Below are positions 24,679 through 33,700 of a stretch of DNA of 60,163 bases, in pieces. The translations under genes and the position numbers were made by a program. The stretch is taken from contig AHHB01000015.1 of the NCBI GenBank assembly GCA_000242815.2, positions 1 through 60,163 on the forward strand. The letters run 5' to 3'. Every line of letters starts with the position of its first letter. Positions within the stretch are counted from its first letter, which is position 1. The stretch comes from Janthinobacterium lividum PAMC 25724. Its GTDB lineage: Bacteria; Pseudomonadota; Gammaproteobacteria; Burkholderiales; Burkholderiaceae_D. Under the pieces are notes generated by a model that was given only the letters and a program-made list of their open reading frames with translations, did no database searches and was not told the origin of the DNA.

Positions 24679-25176
24679 TCAGGTAGTCAAGCCGTGGGCG
24701 ATCAATTCCAATGGCAGTTCCGTGCTGCACTTGATTTGCTCCATGGAAAAGGCGGATGAAACGCCTGTCAGTTGCGCCGCCTTGATGAGCTTTTTATAGA
24801 AAGTATCGTAACCCTTGATGTCGGTGGTGACCACTTTCAGCAAGTAGTCGATGTCGCCGCTCATCCGGTGAAATTCCTGTACCTCTGGCAAGACAATGAC
24901 GGCGGCGGCGAAGCGCCGCAGCCATTTTTCATCGTGCTGCCCCGTGCGCACGCTGACGAAGACGGTCACTGGCAAACCCACTTTTTGTCGGTTGACGATG
25001 GCCACGCGACTCTCGATATAGCCGTCTTCTTCCAGGCGCTTGACGCGCTTCCAGCAAGGCGTATTGGATAGACCGATCTTTTCGCTGAGGGCGGCGATCG
25101 ACAGGGTGCCGTCCTGCTGCAGGGCCGCCAGAATGGCGCAGTCGAATTTGTCTAGCGAAGTATTTGGTGAATTCAT
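24679..25176 (-). CDS. Lrp/AsnC family regulator, DecR-like
   Basis: The 165-residue regulator has an N-terminal HTH (LDKFDCAILAALQQDGTLSI, then TPCWKRVKRLEEDGYI) and a RAM ligand-binding domain (about 70-155, ending FSMEQIKCSTELPLE). From memory it resembles E. coli DecR (YbaO), the cysteine-sensing activator of cysteine detoxification, in TPCWKR, the MAG/MSG-D-YL segment and the SFAMEQIK-type C-terminus. It is divergent from a cysteine desulfurase fusion, which fits sulfur or cysteine control. The DecR assignment is by recollection, not by alignment. Confidence 0.85.
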   Translation of the reverse strand: MNSPNTSLDKFDCAILAALQQDGTLSIAALSEKIGLSNTPCWKRVKRLEEDGYIESRVAIVNRQKVGLPVTVFVSVRTGQHDEKWLRRFAAAVIVLPEVQEFHRMSGDIDYLLKVVTTDIKGYDTFYKKLIKAAQLTGVSSAFSMEQIKCSTELPLELIAHGLTT

Positions 25177-25202
25177 TTGCTTATTTTATCTTTTAGAGTA
25201 TG

Positions 25203-25217
25203 AATATGCTGCATATT
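25203..25217. promoter_or_regulatory. Perfect 15-bp palindrome, candidate Lrp-type operator
   Basis: AATATGCTGCATATT is a 7-1-7 perfect inverted repeat. It lies 27 bp before the regulator's ATG and 113 bp before the desulfurase ATG. Lrp/AsnC dimers recognise 13-15-bp AT-rich palindromes, so this is a good candidate for autoregulation and for control of the divergent gene. No binding data are available. Confidence 0.6.
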
Positions 25218-25329
25218 AGCGTAGTTGTAGTGTCTTTTGGCATATCTTTACGGTGGCATGCAGCTAGACTATTCAAACGTTACAGCCGCTTGCGCTGCGC
25301 TCTTTTTATACAATACTCGGACTGCCATC

Positions 25330-27369
25330 ATGAAAGAAATCTACCTCGACAGCAATGCCACTACCTGCGTTCTGCCCGCCGCCATTGCCGCCGCCCGGCA
25401 AGCGATGGAGCTGGGCTATGGCAATCCCAGCAGCACCCATGCCACGGGATTGCAGGCCAAGGCCATGCTCGATGGGGTACGCCAGCGCGCCAGCGGCCTG
25501 CTGGGCGTGGGCGACGGCCGTCTGATGTTCAATAGCGGCGCTACCGAAGGCATCCAGACGGCCGTGCTGTCGGCCCTGTGTGCGTTGCGCGAGCGGCGCG
25601 CACAGGGCAAGCGCATCGGGAGCCTGCTGCTGTATGGCGCGACCGAGCACAAGGCTGTGCCGGAAAGCCTGGCGCACTGGAACCGTCTGCTGGGCCTGGA
25701 CCTGGAAGTACGCAAGCTGCCCGTCGATGCACAGGGGCGCCACGATCTGCAGGCACTCGACGCACTGATCGGCGACGCCGCCATGCTGTGCACCATGGCG
25801 GCCAATAATGAAACGGGCGTCATCAGCGATTTGTCCGCCATCGCGCAACTGCTGCAGGAACGCGGCGCGGACGTTTACTGGATGGTCGATTGCGTGCAGG
25901 CGCTGGGCAAGCTGAAACTGAACCTGGCCGCCACGCGCATCGATTACGCGCCGTTCTCCGGTCACAAGCTGTATGCGCCCAAGGGCATCGGCATGCTGTA
26001 TGTGCGCGCCGGCGCCCCATTTACACCATTGATGATGGGTGGCGGCCAGGAAGCAGGGCTGCGTTCGGGCACGGAGAACATGGCCGGCATCGCCGCCTTG
26101 GGCGCCGTGCTGGCCGCGCTGGACGATGACAAGACCTTCTGCAGCCATACGGAACTGGCCGCTTTCCGCGCGCAACTGGTGGCCAGCCTGGAACAGGCTT
26201 TCCCAGGCATCGTTTTCAATATGCCGTTCCAGTTGTCGCTGCCGACCACGCTCAATTTCTCGGTGCCTGGCCTGTCTTCGAAGGAATTGCTGGACCTGTT
26301 CGATGCGGCGCGTGTGCGCGTCAGCTCGGGCAGCGCCTGTTCCGCCGCCAAGGCCTTGCCCAGCTATGTATTGGAAGCGATGCATGTGCCGCAATGGCGT
26401 GCCAGCTCGGCTATCCGCCTGTCGTTCGGCCCCCTGATCGATGCGGCGACGGTGGCCGCCGCTTGCGCGCGCATTACACGCTGCGGTGAAGCGCTGCGCA
26501 GCAGCTGTTTGCTGCCGTCGGCGCTGACGCCATCGCAGCAGGACGGCGCGCAGGACGGCATAATCCAGCTGAATGTGGATGGTCAGTGCACCTGGCTGCT
26601 CAGCGACGCTGACAGCGCCAGTTGCGTCGTCATCGACCCCGCCGCGGCGCTCGTGCCGCGCCTGGCCGCGTTCATCCGCCGCCAGCACCTGGCCTTGCGC
26701 GCCATCGTGCACACGACGGCGCCGACCGATCATGGCGCGGCGCGCCTGGCGCTGCTACAGGAGCTCGCCATCGAACAGGTGGGCCGCATCGATATCGACG
26801 GTGAGCTGGAACTGGGCCGGCAGCGTCTTTGCCGGATCGAGTGCGGCGCAACCCATGTGTACCTGCTGGGGCAGCGTTTTGCCTTCATCGGCAGCCTCGC
26901 ACCCGAGGCGCTGGCGCCCTTGCTGGATGCGGCGCGGATGACGCCCGACACGGTGCTGTGCGGCGCACGCGACGACGGCGCCATCTGCAGCAGCGTGCGT
27001 GCCACACGCATAATCGCAGCGTCCACGGCCGAGCTGCAGCTCGATGCGGCCACGTTGCCGGCCTTCTTGCGCCAGCATCGCGACGCCATCCTCGTTGACG
27101 TGCGCGAAGCGTATGAACATGCGGCCTGCGTCGGCACGGTGTTCGAGGGCTGCGCCGTGCACAGCGTACCGCTGAGCCGCCTGGCAGGGCAGGTGGCGGC
27201 CTGGCTGCAGCAACCACAGCGCCCCCTGATTTTTTTCTGCCGTAGTGGCAACCGCAGCGCGCGCGCCGCCGCCTGCCTGCGCCGCCTGGGCCATGCTGCG
27301 GCCTGGCAACTCAACGGTGGCATGGCGATGGCGGAAACGACGCGTCATCCGCTGGCGATGGCAGCCTGA
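25330..27369 (+). CDS. Cysteine desulfurase / MBL-like / rhodanese triple fusion
   Basis: The 679-residue protein has three parts. Residues 1-400 are a class I (IscS/NifS-type) cysteine desulfurase: YLDSNATT start, PLP lysine Lys213 in SGHKLY, catalytic Cys337 in SSGSACSAAK. Residues about 425-590 look like a metallo-beta-lactamase fold in which the metal motif is degraded (VHTTAPTDHG in place of THxHxDH; IGS in place of GD), so it should not bind metal normally. Residues about 595-675 are a rhodanese with active Cys637 in FCRSGNRSA. The design suggests persulfide made on the first domain is passed to the third. ATG 25330 starts the domain; an upstream in-frame ATG at 25237 lies in the promoter region. 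No isc or suf genes are adjacent. Confidence 0.88.
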   Translation: MKEIYLDSNATTCVLPAAIAAARQAMELGYGNPSSTHATGLQAKAMLDGVRQRASGLLGVGDGRLMFNSGATEGIQTAVLSALCALRERRAQGKRIGSLLLYGATEHKAVPESLAHWNRLLGLDLEVRKLPVDAQGRHDLQALDALIGDAAMLCTMAANNETGVISDLSAIAQLLQERGADVYWMVDCVQALGKLKLNLAATRIDYAPFSGHKLYAPKGIGMLYVRAGAPFTPLMMGGGQEAGLRSGTENMAGIAALGAVLAALDDDKTFCSHTELAAFRAQLVASLEQAFPGIVFNMPFQLSLPTTLNFSVPGLSSKELLDLFDAARVRVSSGSACSAAKALPSYVLEAMHVPQWRASSAIRLSFGPLIDAATVAAACARITRCGEALRSSCLLPSALTPSQQDGAQDGIIQLNVDGQCTWLLSDADSASCVVIDPAAALVPRLAAFIRRQHLALRAIVHTTAPTDHGAARLALLQELAIEQVGRIDIDGELELGRQRLCRIECGATHVYLLGQRFAFIGSLAPEALAPLLDAARMTPDTVLCGARDDGAICSSVRATRIIAASTAELQLDAATLPAFLRQHRDAILVDVREAYEHAACVGTVFEGCAVHSVPLSRLAGQVAAWLQQPQRPLIFFCRSGNRSARAAACLRRLGHAAAWQLNGGMAMAETTRHPLAMAA

Positions 27370-27394
27370 CGGGGCTGAAGTTTCTCCCATGGAA

Positions 27395-27428
27395 TGAAAC
27401 ACCGTGTCGCCAATGGCACGGTGTTTCA
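27395..27428 (+). terminator. Terminator-like hairpin after the desulfurase fusion
   Basis: TGAAACACCGTG (27395-27406) pairs perfectly with CACGGTGTTTCA (27417-27428) around a 10-nt loop. It lies 25 bp past the stop codon. The following sequence is T-rich (ATTCATTTT) but not a clean T-run. Confidence 0.6.
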
Positions 27429-27770
27429 ATTCATTTTCGCGCTTCATTTCCTTCCAGCATTTTTCTGAGCTGCCGCTCGCTGTTTTCTTTAATCACACAC
27501 CCCTAAAACCTTGGCTACGTACGCTAGCGCACGGTCTTGCGCGCGGGGCGCACCTACGATGAAGTTCAGAAAATCTCCCGATACCCTGAGATTCGTCGCA
27601 ACGCTCCGGCGCTTCGTCTGCCGTCTTCGCCAGTGTCCGATTGTGTTCTTCCAGACTCGGCCAGCGTGACGCCGGCCGTCTGGCGCTGGCTGCAAGCGCG
27701 CACCTAGCGAGGCCAAGTTGAAAAAGTACACCGCAGTAGTCACGCAGCAGATCAAGGAAGGGCTTTCGAA
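27429..27770. other. Non-coding gap before the glucan synthase
   Basis: I see no supported gene, tRNA or clear promoter in these 342 bp. A frame that runs into the synthase gene from about 27708 lacks an upstream ATG. An AAGGAAG at 27754-27760 is a usable ribosome site for the ATG at 27771. Confidence 0.4.
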
Positions 27771-30700
27771 ATGCAAGGCAATCTTCCGCGACCGTCCCCA
27801 TGCACCGGACAGTTTCGACGCCGCGCGCGACGATGCCTTGCCCTGCGCTCCGAATTGTTCAGCGCCATGCAGATGGCCGCCCATGGCAAACATGTCGCTG
27901 CCGGCCACGCGGTGGGACGGCAGCATGGCCGCGACCGCCTGCTGGCGCGCCTGGCTGACAATGCGGCGCTGATCACGGCCACCGTCAACGAACTGACCGC
28001 CACCGTCAAGAGCGGGCGCCAGGTCACGCCGGCCTCGGAGTGGCTGCTGGATAATTTTTACCTGATCGAGGAGCAGATCCGCACCACGCGGCGCCACTTG
28101 CCGAAGAACTACAGCAAGGAATTGCCACGGCTGACCTCCGGCGTGGATGCGGGCTGTCCGCGTATGTATAAAATCGCGCTGGAAATCATCTCGCATGGCG
28201 ACGGCCGGGTCGACCTGGAAAACCTGCGCCATTTCATCGACGCTTACCAGGATGTGGCAACGCTCACCCTGGGTGAACTGTGGGCGGTGCCCATCATGCT
28301 GCGCCTGGCCCTGATCGAAAACTTGCGCCGCGTCGCCGTGCGCGTGGCCGACGACCGCCTGCAGCGCGACCTGGCCAATATGTGGGCCGACCAGATGACA
28401 GACATCGCCGAGCGCAATCCCAGCGGCTTGATACTGTTGGTGGCCGACATGGCGCGCTCGAATCCGCCGATGAGCAGCGCCTTTGTGGCCGAATTGTCAC
28501 GCCGGCTGCAGGGACAAAGTTCGTCGCTGAGCCTGGCGCTGTCGTGGCTGACGCACAAGCTGGCCGAGTCGGGCCTTACCATCGAGCAGCAGATCCAGGC
28601 TGAAATCGGACAGCAGGCAGCCGACCAGGTGTCGATCGCCAACAGCATCGGCAGCCTGCGTTTTCTGGGCAGCATGGATTGGCAGGAATTTGTCGAGACC
28701 ATGAGCGTGGTCGAGCAGACCTTGCGGCTGGACCCGGCCGGCACGTATGGCCTGATGGACTTCGCCACGCGCGACAGCTATCGCCACGTGATCGAGCGCA
28801 TCGCCAAGTGCAGCGCGCGCAGCGAAGTGGAAGTCGCCGAGATGGTGCTGCAACTGGCGCACACGCATGGCAATGGCAATGATGCGCGTCGCGGCCACAT
28901 CGGTTTTTATTTGGTAGGGCGCGGCGTGCTGGTACTGGAAAAGCAGGCCGGTGCAAAGCTGCCCTTCATCGTGGCGCTGCAGCACACGGCGCGCGCTGCG
29001 CCGCTGGCCGTCTACCTGGGCGCAATCTGCTTCCTGAGCCTGGCGACGAGCGCATTGCTGCTTGAGCGCGCCGTGCGCCATGGCGTGCAGGGCTGGCCGC
29101 TGGTCGCGCTGGGTGCGCTGGCGCTGCTGGGCAGCAGCCAGCTGTCCGTGGCCGTGGTGAATTGGCTGGCGACCCTGATGACGTCGCCGCATCCGCTGCC
29201 GCGCATGGATTACCAGGCCGGCATTCCGCCGGACGGGCGTGGCATCGTGGTGGTGCCGACCCTGATCTACAGCGAGGAAAACGTGGCCGCCTTGTGCGAG
29301 GCGCTGGAAGTGCGTTACCTGGCCAACCGCGATCCGAACTTGCGTTTTTGCCTGCTGACCGATTTTGTCGACGCGTCCGCGCAAACGATGCCCGGCGATG
29401 ATGCCTTGCTACGCCAGGCGCAGGAGACCATCCGCGGCTTGAACGACAAGTACCGCGTGGCGGGCAGCGAGTTCAAGGAAAACGCCGACCCGAGCGAACG
29501 CGAAGCGCTGGGACAGGTGGGACCGTTCCTGTTGCTGCACCGTCCGCGCCTGTGGAATTCGCAGCAGAATGCGTGGATGGGGCAGGAGCGCAAGCGCGGT
29601 AAATTGTCCGACCTGCACGCCTTTCTGCGCGGCGGCGCGCGCGACAAATTCTCGCTGGTGGAAGGCGAATTGGGCGGCCTGCACAGCATCAGATATGTGA
29701 TCACGCTCGACACCGATACGCAACTGCCGCGCGACGCGGCGCGCGAATTCATCGCCACCATGATGCACCCGCTGAACCGCCCCGTGCTCGATGCAGCCGG
29801 TACGCGTGTGATCGCCGGCTACGGCATCTTGCAGCCGCGTGTTGCCGTAGTGCTGCCGAGCGCGAATGCTTCACGCTATGAGCTGCTGTGCGGTGGGGAA
29901 CCGGGCATCGACCCCTATACGCGCACCGTCTCCGACCTGTACCAGGATGTGTTTTATGAAGGCTCCTTCATCGGCAAGGGCATCTACGATCTCGACATGT
30001 TCGAGCGCGTGCTGGGCCAGCGCCTGCCCGACAATAAAATCCTCAGTCATGATTTATTGGAAGGTTGCTATCTGCGCGCCGGCCTGCTCAGCGACTCGCA
30101 ATTGTATGAGCAATATCCTGCCCGCTATGATGCGGACGTGAGTCGCCGCCAGCGCTGGATACGCGGCGACTGGCAACTGATAGGCTGGCTGTTGGGGCGC
30201 GTGCCGGGCCGCGCCGGCAAGCGCGAACGTAATCCTCTGTCGATGCTGTCGCGCTGGAAGCTGTTCGACAATCTGCGCCGCAGCGTCGTGGCGCCCGCTA
30301 CCACCGTGTCGCTGCTGCTGGTGTGGGGATTTTTGCCGCACGTGGCCTTCTGGAGCGCGGCGGTGCTTGCCATCATCTTACTGCCGCCCGTCTTCTCGGC
30401 CTTGTACGACCTGTTGCGCAAGCCGCGCGACACCCTGTGGCGCCAGCATCTGGCCGCGTTCGAGCGGCGCTGCGGCGTGCAGTTTTCGCATGCCATGCTG
30501 ACTCTCGTTTTCCTGCCCTATGAGGCGTGGATCAGCCTGGACGCCATCGTGCGCACCTTGTGGCGCCTGGGCGTGTCACACAAGCATTTGCTCGACTGGC
30601 GGGCCTCGAACCTGCATGCGTCTTCCGGCGCGCAGGCCGACAGCTGGCGCGCCATGTGGTGCTCACCGGCGCTGGCGCTGGCCACCTTTGCCGCCTTGCT

Positions 30701-33700
30701 GCACTGGCGCCCGGCAGCGTTGCCGGCCGCCGCCGTGGTGCTGCTGCTATGGCTGGCCGCGCCCGCCATAGCCTGGTGGATCAGTCGCCCCATCGAACGG
30801 GCCGTGGCCCGCCTGTCGCCCGAGCAGGGGCGTTTCCTGCATGGCGTGGCGCGCAAGACCTGGGCGTATTTCGAGACCTTCGTCGGCCCCGACGATCATT
30901 GGCTGCCACCCGACAACATGCAGGAGCATCCGAACCTGGTGGTGGCGCACCGCACCTCGCCCACGAATATCGGCCTGGCGCTGCTGGCCAACCTGACGGC
31001 CTATGACTTCGGCTATCTCACCATGGGCCAGTTGATCGAGCGCAGCCGCGCCACCTTGCACAGCATGGGCGAGCTGGAACGCTTCCAGGGCCATTTCTAC
31101 AACTGGTACGACACACAAACGCTCAAGGCCCTGCAGCCCATGTATATTTCGACGGTCGACAGCGGCAATCTTGCCGGCCACCTGTTGACTTTGCAGCCCG
31201 GCCTGGTGGAACTGTACGACGCCCCTATCATGGGACTACAGATCGTCGATGGCATTCGCACGACGGCGCAAGTGCTGCAGGAGTTCATCGCTGCCGAAGG
31301 CGAAGGCCAGGCGGTGCTTGCATCGCTGGCGCTGCTGCAGATGTCGGCCGTGCCAGCCAGCTTGCCCGAATGGCATAGCTACCTCAGTGCCGTCAATGGC
31401 GCGGCCGACGCGCTGCTGTCGTTGAACTTGCGCAGCGAGGATGGCGAGCTGGCCATGTGGCGCGACGCGCTGGCGCGACAGTGCCGCGTGGCGCTGGCCG
31501 AATTGCTGCAACTGGCGCCGTGGGCGGCGCAAACGGGCATCGATGCGGCATGGCTGCGCGTGCCGACCCTGCGCGAACTGGCCAACCTGGAGGTGGTGCA
31601 AGATACGCCGTTCGAACTGGCAGCATGGCTGGCGCAAGGCCGCGAGCAGGCTGGCTGTCGTATGCGCGACATCGCTCACGCGGCGGGCCAGGCACGCGAC
31701 TTCGCGCAGATCGAATACACGTTCCTGTACAACCCATCGACCAAATTGCTGGCCATCGGCTACAACGTCGGCGAACGGCGCCTGGACCCCAGCTACTACG
31801 ACTTGCTCGCTTCCGAAGTGCGTCTGGCCAGCTTCGTTGCCATCGCCCAGGGCCAACTGCCACAGGAGCACTGGTTCGCACTGGGCCGCCAGCTGTGCAT
31901 GGTGGCCGGCCAGCCCGTGCTGCTGTCGTGGAGCGGCTCCATGTTTGAGTACCTGATGCCGCTGCTGGTGATGCCGAATTATCCGAACACCCTACTCGAC
32001 CAGACTTATCAATCCGTCATTGAGGCGCAGATCGACTACGGGCGCCAGCGCGATGTTCCGTGGGGAATTTCGGAGTCCGGTTACAACACGGTCGATGCCA
32101 GCCTGAATTACCAGTACCGCGCCTTTGGCGTGCCGGGACTCGGCTTGAAGCGTGGTCTGGCTGACGACTTGGTGGTGGCGCCGTACGCCAGCATGATGGG
32201 TCTGATGGTGCAGCCGGAAGCGGCGTGCCAGAACCTGCAGCGCATGCAGGCGGCCGGCTACATGGGCCGCTATGGATTTTTTGAAGCGATCGACTTTACT
32301 ACCGCGCGCCTGCCGCGAGGGCAGAGCAGTGCCGTCATCCGCTCGTTCATGGTGCATCACCAGGGCATGGGTTTCCTGGCCCTCAGCTACCTGTTGCACG
32401 ACCGTCCCATGCAGCGCCGCTTCGAGTCCGATCCGCTGCTGCAATCGGCCTTGTTGGTGCTGCAGGAACGTACGCCGCAGGCAGGTGCGTTTTACTCGAA
32501 TACGGCCGAACTGGCGGTGCTGCGCAGCGGCGCCTCCGAGCAGGCCATGCCGATGCGCATACTCACGCAGGCCAACAGCGCCGTGCCTGAAACGCAGTTG
32601 CTGTCGAATGGCCGCTACCACGTCATGGTGAGCAATGCGGGCGGAAGCTACAGCCGCTGGAAGGACTTGTCCGTGACGCGCTGGCGCGAGGACATCACGC
32701 GCGACAACTGGGGTAACTTCTGCTACCTGCGCGACCTCGACGACGGTGCCGTCTGGTCCACCACGTACCAGCCCACCTTGGCCGAACCGAATAAATACGA
32801 AGTGATATTTTCCGAGGGGCGCGCTGAATTTCGCCGTGCCGACCATGGCCTCGACTTGTACACGGAAATCGTTGTCTCGCCCGAGGACGACATCGAAATC
32901 CGGCGTACGCGCATCAGCAATAATTCGAACCGCCAGCGGCGCATCGAGATCACCAGCTTTGCCGAAGTGGTGATGGCACCGGCGGCGGCTGACGCAGCCC
33001 ATCCCGCGTTCAGCAAGCTGTTCGTGCAGACGGAAATCCTGGCGCATGAAAATGCAATTTTGTGCACGCGTCGGCCGCGCTCGAAGGACGAGCAGATGCC
33101 GTGGCTGCTGCATGTGATGACGGTGCACGATAGCGAGCACTATACCGTGTCGTTCGAAACGGACCGCGCGCGTTTCATCGGCCGTGGCAATACGGCGCAA
33201 CTGCCGCAAGCGCTGCAGGAGAGTGGTCCGCTCGGTGGCGGCCAAGGTTCCGTGCTCGACCCCATCGTGGCCATCCGCTATGTCATTATCCTGGCCCCCG
33301 ACCAGGCAGTGACGGTCGACAGCGTGATCGGCATGGTGGAGCAGCGCGAGGCGGCGCTGCACCTGATCGACAAATACCAAGACCGGCACCTGGCCGACCG
33401 CGTGTTCGGCTTGGCCTGGACGCACAGCCAGGTGGTGCTGCGCCAGTTGAATGCCAGCGAGGCCGATGCGCAGCTGTATGCGCGCCTGGCCAATGCCGTG
33501 ATCTATCCGAATGCGGCCTTGCGCGCCGAGGCCGGCATCCTGATCAAGAACCAGCGCGGCCAATCTGGCCTGTGGGCGTACGCCATCTCGGGCGACCTGC
33601 CCATCGTGCTGCTGCAGATACGCGACGCTGCCAATATCGAACTGGCGCGCCAGATGGTGCAGGCGCACGCCTACTGGCGCCTGAAAGGGCTGGTGGTGGA

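Noticed and set aside
25237..25329. Upstream ATG extending the desulfurase fusion by 31 residues
   Set aside because: It lies in the AT-rich regulatory spacer; the desulfurase domain begins directly at ATG 25330.
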